Part shown: piece by piece, positions 17,591-26,205 of the stretch
How positions within the stretch are numbered: the stretch's first letter is position 1
How the letters are laid out: each line of letters opens with the position of its first letter
Source of the DNA: Arthrobacter beigongshangensis
GTDB taxonomy: Bacteria; Bacillota; Bacilli; Bacillales_A; Planococcaceae
DNA length: 64,000 nucleotides
Assembly (NCBI RefSeq): GCF_016820585.1
Contig: NZ_JADHDX010000010.1
Span: forward strand, 1-64,000
Direction of reading: 5' to 3'
Translations under genes and position numbers: made by a program
The notes under the pieces: model-generated
What the model was told of the DNA's origin: nothing
Databases searched by the model: none
Seen by the model: only the letters and a program-made list of their open reading frames with translations

Positions 17591-17712
17591 GAAAAGCGCA
17601 GGGCGCCTGCTAGACGCGACAAGCGCTGGAAGACTTGCTGATAAAGGTGCTTTTTGCCTTTATCAGCAAGTCTGAAGCGACTCGAGCGACTGGCGCCTGG
17701 AGTCTAGACAAA
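17591..17712. repeat. GC-rich hairpin element in the ywiB-argS leader
   Basis: A 17-bp perfect hairpin (17631-17647 with 17657-17673, loop of nine) is flanked on both sides by GGCGCCTG/GGCGCCTGG and by TAGAC boxes. The arrangement looks like a dispersed repeat inserted between promoter and gene. The T-box signature of tRNA-sensing leaders is absent. Confidence 0.65.
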
Positions 17713-17732
17713 AGGAAAAGGACGGTGAGCGT

Positions 17733-18164
17733 ATGGAAACGCAGGATAGAGTACGCAAGGTGGATATCCAGCTCCATTCGTCAATCCGACATCCCGGACA
17801 GGATCAGGAGAGCTATGAGATGAACCTAGCTGGTCAGCTCATTGAGAAAAAAGGGATCCATTACTTGAAATATGAAGAGGAACAAAATGGTCAACTTGTT
17901 TTGACAACGGTCAAAATGGGTGCGAAGGACGCACTGATCTTCCGTAGTGGCGCAGTCAAGATGCGGTTGCCTTTCATTTCAAAAGGTGAACGGCCAGGAA
18001 ATTATGGCAATGGTCCTGCGTCATTTAATTTACTCGTCAAAACGACTCACCTTGATTTTAATGAACAGCTAGGGCGATTCCATGTCGCATACGAGCTACA
18101 TGCAGAAGGATCTTTACTCGGGACATACGAATTGACCATTACATATACGGAGGGAATATTATGA
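17733..18164 (+). CDS. ywiB: YwiB family protein (DUF1934)
   Basis: This is a 143-residue DUF1934 protein with a predicted lipocalin-like beta barrel. The segments [12 protein letters not shown] and [19 protein letters not shown] fit the family. No function is known. It is the first gene of the ywiB-argS operon and its stop codon overlaps the argS start in the form ATGA, as in many Bacillales. AAGGAC lies a little far upstream of the ATG at 17733. Confidence 0.88.
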   Translation: METQDRVRKVDIQLHSSIRHPGQDQESYEMNLAGQLIEKKGIHYLKYEEEQNGQLVLTTVKMGAKDALIFRSGAVKMRLPFISKGERPGNYGNGPASFNLLVKTTHLDFNEQLGRFHVAYELHAEGSLLGTYELTITYTEGIL

Positions 18165-19828
18165 ACGCAGTAGAACAAATTGAGCAGGAAGTGAAATCGG
18201 CATTGCGCGCAGCGGTTATTGCGGCAGAGCTTGTAGAAGAGGCAGCAATACCAGACATTATGCTGGAAACACCGAAAAGTAAAGACAACGGAGATTACGC
18301 AACGAATATTGCGATGCAGTTGACAAAATTGGCGAAAAAACCACCACGTGCCATTGCAGAAGCGATTTTGGAACACTTAGACACGTCAGCAACATCCATT
18401 GAATCGGTTGACATTGCGGGTCCTGGCTTCATGAACATCAAATTAGCAACAGATTACCTAGGCGACATCGTCAAAACGGTTCTTGAGCAAGGTGAAAATT
18501 ATGGTCGCTCAACCTCTGGTGCCAATGAAAAAATTCAAATCGAATTTGTTTCAGCTAACCCAACTGGCGACTTGCATCTAGGTCATGCAAGAGGTGCGTC
18601 ACTCGGCGATTCCTTGAGTAATGTCCTTGATTTTGCTGGCTACGATGTCGCGCGCGAATATTATATTAACGACGCTGGTAATCAAATCAATAACCTTGCC
18701 TACTCCATTGAAGCGCGTTATTTCCAAGCACTCGGTTTAGACAAAGACATGCCGGAAGATGGCTACCATGGGAAAGACGTTGTAGGCATCGGGGAAGAAC
18801 TAGCAGCACAATTTGGCGATAAATACGTCAACGTTTCTGAACAAGAGCGCTATGACTATTTCCGTAAGTACGGACTTGATTTTGAATTGGCGAAATTGAA
18901 GAAGGACCTCGCAGATTTCCGCGTATCATTTGATGTATGGTTCTCGGAAACCTCATTATATGAAGACGGTAAAATCGATGTCGCACTCGATAAATTGCGT
19001 GCAAACGGGCATATTTTTGAAGAAGATGGCGCAACATGGTTCCGTTCAACAACATTTGGAGATGACAAAGACCGTGTGCTCATTAAAAACGACGGCACGT
19101 ACACGTATTTATTGCCTGACATTGCTTATCATGAAGATAAATTATTCCGTGGCTTTGACAAGCTTATTAACATTTGGGGCGCCGATCACCACGGCTATAT
19201 TCCGCGGATGAAAGCAGCGATTGAAGCACTTGGCTATGACCGCGATACATTGGAAGTAAGTGTGGCACAAATGGTTCAGCTGTATAAAGACGGCGAGAAA
19301 TTCAAAATGAGTAAACGGACAGGGAAAGCAGTTACCTTACGTGAGCTCGTAGAAGACGTCGGTTTGGATGCAGTCCGTTACTTCTTCGCTATGCGTTCAG
19401 GTGATTCACAAATGGACTTTGACCTTGACTTGGCCATTTCTCAATCCAATGAAAATCCGGTATATTACGCGCAATATGCACACGCACGGATTTCTTCGAT
19501 TTTGCGACAAGCCGAAGAAACAGGCCTAGCTACATCAGTGGCTAACGTTTCTTTATTGCAAGCTGAAAAAGAATTGGAATTGTTGAAGAAAATTGGAGAC
19601 TTCCCGAAAGTGGTCAGTGATGCTGCAAGATTGCGCATACCGCATCGTGTCGCGACGTATATTCAAGAACTAGCGGCAGCATTCCATAGCTTCTACAACG
19701 CCGAAAAAGTGTTGGACCCTGCAAATCAAGACTTGTCAGAAGCAAGGCTTGCACTCATTACAGCAGCACGCACAACAATTGCCAACGCATTAAAACTAAT
19801 TGGTGTTTCAGCACCGGAAAAAATGTAA
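18161..19828 (+). CDS. argS: Arginyl-tRNA synthetase
   Basis: ArgS charges tRNA-Arg. The 555-residue class I enzyme has the N-terminal Add-1 domain, the HIGH equivalent [14 protein letters not shown], the KMSKR motif ([10 protein letters not shown]) and the C-terminal DALR anticodon-binding domain. The [15 protein letters not shown] segment belongs to the catalytic core. It is translationally coupled to ywiB and followed by a terminator. Confidence 0.98.
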   Translation: MNAVEQIEQEVKSALRAAVIAAELVEEAAIPDIMLETPKSKDNGDYATNIAMQLTKLAKKPPRAIAEAILEHLDTSATSIESVDIAGPGFMNIKLATDYLGDIVKTVLEQGENYGRSTSGANEKIQIEFVSANPTGDLHLGHARGASLGDSLSNVLDFAGYDVAREYYINDAGNQINNLAYSIEARYFQALGLDKDMPEDGYHGKDVVGIGEELAAQFGDKYVNVSEQERYDYFRKYGLDFELAKLKKDLADFRVSFDVWFSETSLYEDGKIDVALDKLRANGHIFEEDGATWFRSTTFGDDKDRVLIKNDGTYTYLLPDIAYHEDKLFRGFDKLINIWGADHHGYIPRMKAAIEALGYDRDTLEVSVAQMVQLYKDGEKFKMSKRTGKAVTLRELVEDVGLDAVRYFFAMRSGDSQMDFDLDLAISQSNENPVYYAQYAHARISSILRQAEETGLATSVANVSLLQAEKELELLKKIGDFPKVVSDAARLRIPHRVATYIQELAAAFHSFYNAEKVLDPANQDLSEARLALITAARTTIANALKLIGVSAPEKM

Positions 19829-19838
19829 CTGGATTGGC

Positions 19839-19872
19839 CGCTACACTGAGGATATATTTCCTTGGTGTGGCG
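19839..19872 (+). terminator. Terminator of argS
   Basis: Fourteen-nt arms (19839-19852 and 19859-19872) pair with a few G-T wobbles and are followed by seven T. Confidence 0.8.
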
Positions 19873-19930
19873 TTTTTTTGGGGGGGAAAGTAATAATTCG
19901 CCTTCGAGCACCAATAACTTTTGTCTCCTC

Positions 19931-19958
19931 TCGACACCTTCAAAACTTGTAGTATACT
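19931..19958 (+). promoter_or_regulatory. Promoter of the cobalamin operon
   Basis: TCGACA (19931-19936) and TATACT (19953-19958) are 16 nt apart. A start near 19965 would put the riboswitch at the 5' end of the transcript. Confidence 0.55.
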
Positions 19959-19987
19959 AAAAGATATAGAAATTACATAGCCAAACA

Positions 19988-20120
19988 TAAAGGTGCCTCG
20001 CCATTAAGAACGAGGTTAAAAGGGAAGTCGGTTGAAGTCCGACACGGTCCCGCCACTGTAAGTGCCAGCTTGTCGTCAAACGATATGCACACAAGTCAGG
20101 AGACCTGCCTTTATGAAAAA
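19988..20120 (+). ncRNA. Cobalamin (B12) riboswitch
   Basis: The sequence shows the conserved parts of the adenosylcobalamin aptamer in order: AGGTGCC, TTAAAAGGGAA, the CACGGTCCCGCCACTGTAA core containing the B12 box, and GTCAGGAGACCTGCCT. A hairpin terminator follows at 20190-20211, so B12 binding most likely stops transcription of the salvage operon. Confidence 0.95.
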
Positions 20121-20189
20121 ACCGGTTGCTTACGAGGATAGGCTTGGTGGAAATCGGTGCATTAATGCGTCCGCATTTTTACTAAACAT

Positions 20190-20217
20190 TCCTCCGTACT
20201 CATACGGAGGATTTTTA
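20190..20217 (+). terminator. Riboswitch-controlled terminator
   Basis: A 9-bp perfect stem (20190-20198 with 20203-20211), a 4-nt loop and TTTTTATTT form an intrinsic terminator between the aptamer and cbiZ. It is the likely expression platform. Confidence 0.85.
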
Positions 20218-20341
20218 TTTGGAACAAAAAAAGGATAGATGAATGCTTTAATTTTTGCGGGAAACGTAGAAATTGAACCTTTTCTGTTCGATACGCCATT
20301 CAAAATCTAGACGCAATAACGAAGAAAAGGGGCAATGTGAC

Positions 20342-21112
20342 ATGCTACAAGGGGATAATTTAATAGGTGGCAACGGCAAGAAGTCTGAAGTAAAGTCTGT
20401 CACATTTGCTGATATGAAAGAAAAAACGACTCCATTTACGGTGACCGTCGATGATTTTACAGTGTCATCGGACTACGTCTCTTTACGGACGGCTGGTCCA
20501 TTGAAAACAATGTCCTCTGCAGTGCATAATGCGGGAACTGGCTGGTATCGTGCATTTGTCAATCGTCATGTCGACGCCAATTACGCTTACGATGATGCTA
20601 AAGCCGAAATGGCTAGTTATTTAGAGCGGCAGGGTTTTCATGGCATGGAGACGGTTGGCATGATGACAGCGGTGATGACAGAACATGTGGAAGTGGAATC
20701 GTACCAAGGTGATTTTGGTACGGTTTTAATCGCGGTGACGGCTGGAATTGGCAATGCGGTTGACGTGTCGAAAGCACTTACCCGCGACCGGGAGCAACGC
20801 ATCGGCACGATTAATACATGGATTATCATCAATGGCACATTATCCGACGAGGCATTTATTCAAGCAATGATTACTGCGACAGAAGCTAAAGCTAAGGCGA
20901 TGCAAACGGAAGCCATTCAAGACCCACTGACAGGTACTATTGCGACGGGCACGTCAACGGACAGCTTGCTTGTAGCGGCAACGCAGCAAGGCGAATATTT
21001 ATCCTATGCAGGGCCCATTACGCCACTAGGCAAATTGATTGGTCATGGGGTCTATGATTGTACTGCTCGAGCAATTCGTGCCTATAAACAAGCAAAGGGG
21101 TGGACAACGTGA
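20342..21112 (+). CDS. cbiZ: Adenosylcobinamide amidohydrolase CbiZ
   Basis: CbiZ cleaves the aminopropanol side chain from adenosylcobinamide to give adenosylcobyric acid, which CbiB can rebuild into a usable intermediate. The 256-residue product shows the family segments MSSAVHNAGTGWYRAFVNRH, GMMTAVM and TAGIGNAVDVSK, and a GTINTWIIING strand. The ATG at 20342 has AAAGGGG upstream at good spacing. It is the first gene behind the B12 riboswitch and overlaps cbiB by GTGA. Its presence marks cobinamide salvage rather than full synthesis. Confidence 0.93.
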   Translation: MLQGDNLIGGNGKKSEVKSVTFADMKEKTTPFTVTVDDFTVSSDYVSLRTAGPLKTMSSAVHNAGTGWYRAFVNRHVDANYAYDDAKAEMASYLERQGFHGMETVGMMTAVMTEHVEVESYQGDFGTVLIAVTAGIGNAVDVSKALTRDREQRIGTINTWIIINGTLSDEAFIQAMITATEAKAKAMQTEAIQDPLTGTIATGTSTDSLLVAATQQGEYLSYAGPITPLGKLIGHGVYDCTARAIRAYKQAKGWTT

Positions 21113-22068
21113 TACCTGCACATTTTATTGCGATTGCGATTGGTTTTTTACTGGACCGAATAATCGGTGATCCACAGACCTGGCCACATCCTGTTCGCTG
21201 GATAGGAGCGTTTATTTCTAAGCTGACATCCCTTTTGAATAAAGGACGTTTTCGCACTGGGAAAGGGGCACTAACGCTCTTTAGTATAGTCGGAATCGTT
21301 TTTATAATGGTCTTCATCATTGTCGCATTCGCTTATCAAATCAATTTATTTGTCGGTATTATTGTGGAAGCCATTCTGATTGCAATTGGACTGGCACAAA
21401 AAAGTTTACGTGATGCAGGATTAAGCGTTTACGAGCCGCTTGTTGCGAATGATTTACCGGAAGCGCGTAAAAAATTAGCGTGGATTGTCGGACGTGATAC
21501 TGACAAGCTACAGGAAAATGACATTGCGCGTGGGGTTATTGAAACAGTATCCGAAAATACGGCAGATGGCATTACGTCACCGTTATTTTGGGCGTTTTTA
21601 CTCGGTGCCCCAGGCTTATGGTTGTATAAAACGGTCAATACACTTGATTCGATGATTGGTTATAAGGATGAGCGCTATGAAAAGTTCGGCAAATTTTCTG
21701 CACGCGCAGATGATGTCTTGAATTTCATTCCGGCGCGGATTACGGGCTTTCTCATTATTTTTTATTCTCCAAATGAAGGCAAGCTAGGCTTGATGAAGCG
21801 CTTTGCAGGTTGGAACCGGGATGCTAGGCAACATCCAAGCCCGAACAGTGGTTTTTTAGAAGCGGCGACGGCTTGGCAATTAGGCGTGACGCTAGGTGGA
21901 AAAAGTACATATCGTGGCAAGGTATCTGAGCGGCCGGAAATTGGACCAGGCACAGTCCCACTTGCAGCAGCACATATTAAATTGACGATTAGGCAAATGC
22001 ATATTGTTGCCTTTACTTTTTGGCTAGTCCTCACTGTGATTGGAGTGTTTTTCTATGCAATTGCCTGA
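21109..22068 (+). CDS. cbiB: Adenosylcobinamide-phosphate synthase CbiB
   Basis: CbiB is an integral membrane enzyme that joins adenosylcobyric acid to aminopropanol phosphate. The 319-residue protein has several membrane helices. The family motifs are LLDRIIGDPQTWPHPVRWIG, ETVSENTADGITSPLFWA, KTVNTLDSMIGYKDERY and ARQHPSPNSGFLEAA. Translation starts at GTG 21109 after AAAGGGG, overlapping the cbiZ stop codon. The 3' end overlaps cobD by 14 nt. Confidence 0.96.
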   Translation: MIPAHFIAIAIGFLLDRIIGDPQTWPHPVRWIGAFISKLTSLLNKGRFRTGKGALTLFSIVGIVFIMVFIIVAFAYQINLFVGIIVEAILIAIGLAQKSLRDAGLSVYEPLVANDLPEARKKLAWIVGRDTDKLQENDIARGVIETVSENTADGITSPLFWAFLLGAPGLWLYKTVNTLDSMIGYKDERYEKFGKFSARADDVLNFIPARITGFLIIFYSPNEGKLGLMKRFAGWNRDARQHPSPNSGFLEAATAWQLGVTLGGKSTYRGKVSERPEIGPGTVPLAAAHIKLTIRQMHIVAFTFWLVLTVIGVFFYAIA

Positions 22069-23134
22069 ACACGGTGCTAACCCACATCATGTCTATGAGC
22101 GACTAGGCATTGACTTGCCAGCGCGTGTATTGGATTTTAGTGAGAATGTGAATCCGGCGGGTCCACCGCAAGCAGTTCGTGTGATGTGGCCGAATTTATT
22201 GGCAGAGATCGGGGCGTACCCTGATCCAGCCGGAGAGCCATTTATATCGGCAGTCGCTGATTTTCACAACGTTTCCAAGTCGCAGCTATTTGTCGGCAAC
22301 GGGGCGGCGGAGCTGCTGGCGCTTATCGCAGAACGTTATCGAGGCAAACGGGCGATTGTTGTCCATCCGACATTTTCGGAATATGAAGCGACATTGCATG
22401 CGAAAAATGTTGATGTCATCCGCGTCGTAGCCTCAGAAACAGACGGATTCAAGCTGCCTTTGAATGAGATCAAACAAGCGATGGTATCGGCTGCAGTTCT
22501 TTATGTATGTACACCAAACAATCCGACGGGCATGATGCCTGAACGCCGGGAGTTAACAGACTTAATTCGTTATGGTGCCGATGTGGGTTGTGACATTGTG
22601 TTGGATGAAGCCTTCATTGATTTTGTCGATGAAAAGCTGTCATTGATCTCGGCAATTAAAGAAAATCCACATGTCATCATTGTCCGTTCCATGACAAAAA
22701 TGTACGCCATTCCCGGCATCCGGCTTGGCTATGTTGTTGCGAATGAAACCGTGATTGAGGGCATAAAAGAACTGGCACCGCATTGGAATGTCAATGGCAT
22801 GGCGGCTCGGATTGGAGCGGTTTGTTTACCGGAAGAATCATTTAGGCAACAAGCGATTCAGCATAGCAATCGGCAACGTGAACAGCTTACCTCATTTCTC
22901 AAGTCGCATAACTGTACGGTGACGGATTCTGTGACGAATTTTCTAACGTTTAAGGTAGGACAAGGTCGAGATGCCAACAAGCTCTATTTGGATTTAGTAG
23001 AACGAGGGATTGTGCTCCGGCACTCCGAGAATTTCCGTGGTATGGACGGTCGCTGGTTCAGAATTGGCATGAAAAATGAAGCGGATATGGCTGTATTGAC
23101 AGAGGAGCTGGAGCGATGGTTCGCGGAAAACTGA
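22055..23134 (+). CDS. cobD: L-threonine-O-3-phosphate decarboxylase CobD
   Basis: CobD is a PLP enzyme of the class I/II aminotransferase fold that makes aminopropanol phosphate for CbiB. The 359-residue product shows LDFSENVNPAGPP at the N-terminus, CTPNNPTGMM, DEAFIDF, the PLP lysine in RSMTKMYAIPGIRLGY, and the carboxylate-binding arginine in WFRIGMKN. HisC is a relative, but the operon and the SENVNPAGPP start favour CobD. Start at ATG 22055, inside the end of cbiB. Confidence 0.93.
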   Translation: MQLPEHGANPHHVYERLGIDLPARVLDFSENVNPAGPPQAVRVMWPNLLAEIGAYPDPAGEPFISAVADFHNVSKSQLFVGNGAAELLALIAERYRGKRAIVVHPTFSEYEATLHAKNVDVIRVVASETDGFKLPLNEIKQAMVSAAVLYVCTPNNPTGMMPERRELTDLIRYGADVGCDIVLDEAFIDFVDEKLSLISAIKENPHVIIVRSMTKMYAIPGIRLGYVVANETVIEGIKELAPHWNVNGMAARIGAVCLPEESFRQQAIQHSNRQREQLTSFLKSHNCTVTDSVTNFLTFKVGQGRDANKLYLDLVERGIVLRHSENFRGMDGRWFRIGMKNEADMAVLTEELERWFAEN

Positions 23135-23691
23135 CGTTCATAAGTGGTGGTGTTCGTAGTGGGAAAAGTGGCTATGCGGAACGATTACTCGTTAATGAAG
23201 TGCAGCAAAATGGTGGCCGTTTGGTCTATATTGCTTCCGGTTTAGCAACGGATCGAGAAATGCAGGAGCGCATTGAGTGGCATCGGCAGGACCGTGCCTC
23301 TCAAAACTGGCTGACGCTCGAGAAGCCGACGAAGCTAAAGGAAGTATTGTCCGTTATTCAACAAGGTGATACTGTCTTATGGGATTGCTTAACAACCTGG
23401 CTAGCTAATGAATTATATGAAGGCTGGGAAACAGGAACACCATGCATCCAGCAAAACGGTTGCATGGAACAAAAAGCACAGCAACTATATGAAACGATTG
23501 ATGCGCTACTCTCTCAAGTTGCACATCTCGTGATTGTCTCCAATGAAGTGCTGGACGAGCTACCGTCAAAGGATGAAGAAACGAATCAGTATAGGCAATG
23601 GATTGGACAGATTCATCAACAACTCGTAGCAACAGCAGGTACAGCTATCGAGATGGATTATGGCGTAGCGACTTATTGGAAAGGGGAGTGA
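23116..23691 (+). CDS. cobU: CobU-type adenosylcobinamide kinase/guanylyltransferase with diverged C-terminus
   Basis: CobU phosphorylates adenosylcobinamide and transfers GMP to it. This 191-residue copy keeps the P-loop GGVRSGKS, the guanylylated-histidine region IEWHRQDRASQNWLTLE, WDCLTTWLANEL and the start of SNEV. After SNEV it departs from the family: the usual G.GIVP...R.FRD..G..NQ block is missing and is replaced by LDELPSKDEETNQYRQW. A second, shorter CobU-like protein lies downstream (25801-26205) and has that block. The two could be complementary (inference). It overlaps cobD by 19 nt. Confidence 0.85.
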   Translation: MVRGKLTFISGGVRSGKSGYAERLLVNEVQQNGGRLVYIASGLATDREMQERIEWHRQDRASQNWLTLEKPTKLKEVLSVIQQGDTVLWDCLTTWLANELYEGWETGTPCIQQNGCMEQKAQQLYETIDALLSQVAHLVIVSNEVLDELPSKDEETNQYRQWIGQIHQQLVATAGTAIEMDYGVATYWKGE

Positions 23692-23695
23692 ATTT

Positions 23696-24526
23696 ATGAA
23701 TGGACTTATGGTCTTAGGCACGGCATCAGATTCCGGAAAAACGATGATTTGTACAGCCTTATGCCGTATGTTATCCGACGAAGGTGTGCGTGTAACGCCC
23801 TTTAAATCGCAAAATATGTCTAGATTTTCCGCGACAACAGATAATGGCGAGGAAATGAGCCGTGCGCAATTTATTCAAGCGCTTGCAGCTAGAACGGTAC
23901 CAGCGATTGAGATGAATCCGATATTGTTGAAACCGGTGGCAGGCATGAAATCTGAGGTGTTTTTTTTCGGAGAGAAATTCGGCCCAGTGGCAGGAATGGC
24001 GTACCGGGAACAGTTTTTTAATCGGGCGATCGCAGCCATACAGACCTCACTTAACAAACTGGCGGAAAGCTATGACACAGTCATTATTGAAGGTGCAGGA
24101 AGCCCTGCTGAGGTAAATCTCAATGACCGTGAGATCGTCAATATGCGTGTGGCAGAAATTGCGGATGTGCCTGCTGTATTAGTGGCGGATATTGACCGCG
24201 GGGGCGCCATTGCATCGATTGTTGGCACACTTCAATTGCTCCCTCCCGCACACCGTGCGCGCGTGAAAGCGATTATCATTAATAAATTTCATGGGGACGT
24301 TTCCTTATTCCAAGAGGGCATTGAATTTATTGAAACGTATACAGGAATTCCCGTTGCAGGAGTGATTCCTTACAAAGTCGATCACGGCATTGAAGAGGAA
24401 GATGCAGATCGTCCGGTCATGTCTGCACCGCGTGGCGTCGATATCTATGACGAGTGGGCGGCCCATGTGAAGGCAAACCTCAATTGGCCGCTATTGACAG
24501 ACATTCTGTCGGAACCGAGGGAATAA
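23696..24526 (+). CDS. Cobyric acid synthase-like protein lacking the glutamine amidotransferase domain
   Basis: The 276 residues align by eye with the ATP-binding half of CobQ/CbiP: GTASDSGKTMICTALCR P-loop, PFKSQNM, NPILLKP, EGAGSPAEVNLNDREIVNMR, ADIDRGG, IINKFHGD. Full-length enzymes have about 500 residues with a class I GATase domain carrying Cys and His. Here that domain is absent. The sequence passes from GIEEEDAD straight to a tail (DIYDEWAAHVKANLNW) like the extreme C-terminus of normal CobQ, so an in-frame internal loss is likely. The frame is open and the gene is tightly packed in the operon, so it is probably expressed. It could use free ammonia, or may have taken another salvage role. 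Confidence 0.85.
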   Translation: MNGLMVLGTASDSGKTMICTALCRMLSDEGVRVTPFKSQNMSRFSATTDNGEEMSRAQFIQALAARTVPAIEMNPILLKPVAGMKSEVFFFGEKFGPVAGMAYREQFFNRAIAAIQTSLNKLAESYDTVIIEGAGSPAEVNLNDREIVNMRVAEIADVPAVLVADIDRGGAIASIVGTLQLLPPAHRARVKAIIINKFHGDVSLFQEGIEFIETYTGIPVAGVIPYKVDHGIEEEDADRPVMSAPRGVDIYDEWAAHVKANLNWPLLTDILSEPRE

Positions 24527-24527
24527 G

Positions 24528-25292
24528 ATGAATGGTATTTTGTTGGCACTGCAATTTTTTACAGCGATCCCGGTGAAGAAAGAGCTGCCGCTTGGTCGCA
24601 AGGAAGTGACGGCGATGTATGTGGCGCTACCATTTGTCGGAGCAGCAATCGGACTCGTGATGTATGCAGTATCGACCCTCATGTTAGACGTCGTACATGT
24701 TGGCCCACTTCTTGCCGCAGTATTCGTGCTGTTAGCGGGCATTGTATTGACCGGCGGCTTGCATTTGGATGGCTGGGCGGATACAGGCGATGCATTCTAT
24801 TCCTATCGGGACCGTGCCAAGCGCTTGGAGATATTGGATGATCCGCGTCTTGGCGCGTTCGGGACGATGGCACTTGTGCTGCTCATCGTTGTCAAAATCG
24901 CCTTGTTCCATGAAATTCTAATGCGCGGGACAGCAAATATCGCGTTGTTTATCGTTATTCCTTTTTTAGCTCGAGCTGCCTTGAATGTTTATTTCACAAC
25001 GGTTGGTCTTGCGAAAGATAAAGGAATTGCTCATTTTTTTAAGGAGAAGATGGCTGGCAATGTGGTCATTGGCTGCTCGGTGGCCGCTAGTGTGGTGTTG
25101 TTGGTAGCTGTTGGCTTATTGATAAATAGCTTGCTTCTACCAATTGGTTTGTTTGCTGTGCTGGCAGTTGCCCTTGTCGTGTTTCGTAGCTGGTCACGCA
25201 AGCATTTCGGCGGTGTCAGCGGTGACTTATGTGGGGCTTTCATCGAAGGAACGGAGGCTTTGTTATGGATGACCGTTTTGTGCTTCATGTAA
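24528..25292 (+). CDS. cobS: Cobalamin synthase CobS (adenosylcobinamide-GDP ribazoletransferase)
   Basis: CobS is a membrane enzyme that joins adenosylcobinamide-GDP to alpha-ribazole (phosphate) in the final assembly of cobalamin. The 254-residue product has six or seven hydrophobic segments. Family motifs are LQFFTAIPV, GGLHLDGWADTGDAF, DDPRLGAFGTMALV and the late GGVSGDLCGAFIEGTEA. The start codon lies 2 nt after the preceding stop codon, with GAGGGAA upstream. The 3' end overlaps cobC by 28 nt. Confidence 0.95.
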   Translation: MNGILLALQFFTAIPVKKELPLGRKEVTAMYVALPFVGAAIGLVMYAVSTLMLDVVHVGPLLAAVFVLLAGIVLTGGLHLDGWADTGDAFYSYRDRAKRLEILDDPRLGAFGTMALVLLIVVKIALFHEILMRGTANIALFIVIPFLARAALNVYFTTVGLAKDKGIAHFFKEKMAGNVVIGCSVAASVVLLVAVGLLINSLLLPIGLFAVLAVALVVFRSWSRKHFGGVSGDLCGAFIEGTEALLWMTVLCFM

Positions 25293-25849
25293 TCCGCCAT
25301 CTGCCGACCGCTGGCAATGAATTGCGCAAGTACATTGGCTGGACAGATGAACCGATTATAGCGACAGAGGCTAAGTGTCTGTTACCCGCATCATTCGTTG
25401 TAGGTAGCGATTTGTTACGTGCTAGGCAGACAGCCGCTCTTTATTTCCCAGAGGCGGCATATGAAGCAAATTCGAATTGGCGTGAATGTCATTTTGGCGA
25501 TTTTGAAGGAAAAACGTATGACGACCTTGAAAAGGATATGGACTATCGTCGGTGGATTGACGATCCTTATCAAAATGCACCGCGCGGCGGTGAAAGTTTG
25601 ATGGCGCTAGAACAGCGAGTACTATCCGCCTTGAAACAGGTTTCAAATGGGGCGGTGATTGTGACGCATGGTGGACCGATTCGGCTCCTGTTGACGAGGT
25701 TTTCACCAATAGACAAAGAGTTTTGGTCGTGGCCGATTCCGCATGGAACAGGTTATCGACTGGAGTGGGCCAGTGAACAAGCATTTGAGGAGGGACAGCC
25801 ATGCACGTCATTATCGGCGGTGCTCATAACGGCAAACGAGACTACGTGA
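25265..25849 (+). CDS. cobC: Alpha-ribazole phosphatase CobC-like (histidine phosphatase)
   Basis: This 194-residue protein of the histidine phosphatase (phosphoglycerate mutase) superfamily would remove phosphate from alpha-ribazole phosphate or cobalamin phosphate. The active-site motif is RHLPTAGN, with leucine where RHG is usual. ECHFGDFEGKTYDDLE, APRGGES and VTHGGPIRLL supply the other catalytic residues. GGAGG lies seven bases before the ATG at 25265. It overlaps cobS upstream and the short CobU-like gene downstream. Activity is inferred from the operon. Confidence 0.85.
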   Translation: MDDRFVLHVIRHLPTAGNELRKYIGWTDEPIIATEAKCLLPASFVVGSDLLRARQTAALYFPEAAYEANSNWRECHFGDFEGKTYDDLEKDMDYRRWIDDPYQNAPRGGESLMALEQRVLSALKQVSNGAVIVTHGGPIRLLLTRFSPIDKEFWSWPIPHGTGYRLEWASEQAFEEGQPCTSLSAVLITANETT

Positions 25850-26205
25850 ATGCGATGTTGGCGAGTCGAAAAATCGAGTGGCTCGAAGGTTCTATACTGA
25901 GTGACCGGCAGCAATTGGACACGAATCAGGTAATCGTTGTTGCCGGCATTGAGAAGTGGCTTGCAGAGACAAAGCTGTCAGAAGCAGATGCGATTGACTA
26001 TGTGTTGGCAATCGTAGCGGGTCGAGAGGCGATTGTAATTTTAACCGACATCGGCCGAGGAATTGTACCGATAGATGCACAGCACAGAAAGTTGCGGGAT
26101 GCTTGCGGCCGACTCTATCAGCGGTTGATGGCGGAGGCAGATGAAGTGACACGGATTTGGTATGGCCTTGCACAAACTTTAAAGAAAAGGGGAGAAGGAT
26201 TATGA
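25801..26205 (+). CDS. Short CobU-like protein with altered P-loop
   Basis: This 134-residue protein begins MHVIIGGAHNGKRDYV, a CobU-like P-loop in which the Ser/Thr after the lysine is replaced by Arg. Its second half matches the CobU C-terminus that the first copy lacks: ILTDIGRGIVPIDAQHRKLRD, then GRLYQRLMAEADEVTRIWYGL. The histidine region and the DCLT segment are missing. The protein may be a catalytically weak relic, or may pair with the CobU encoded at 23116-23691. It overlaps cobC by 49 nt and pduO by 4 nt, so it is kept within the coupled operon. Confidence 0.75.
   Translation: MHVIIGGAHNGKRDYVNAMLASRKIEWLEGSILSDRQQLDTNQVIVVAGIEKWLAETKLSEADAIDYVLAIVAGREAIVILTDIGRGIVPIDAQHRKLRDACGRLYQRLMAEADEVTRIWYGLAQTLKKRGEGL

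Noticed and set aside
17575-17732. A T-box leader for argS
   Set aside because: The conserved T-box sequence and the antiterminator/terminator pair with a T run are absent; the hairpin looks like a repeat.
22055-23134. Histidinol-phosphate aminotransferase HisC
   Set aside because: The fold is shared, but the N-terminal motif and the operon between cbiB and cobU point to CobD.
25265-25849. Phosphoglycerate mutase
   Set aside because: The histidine phosphatase lies inside the cobalamin operon, overlapping cobS, and is short; alpha-ribazole phosphatase fits better.
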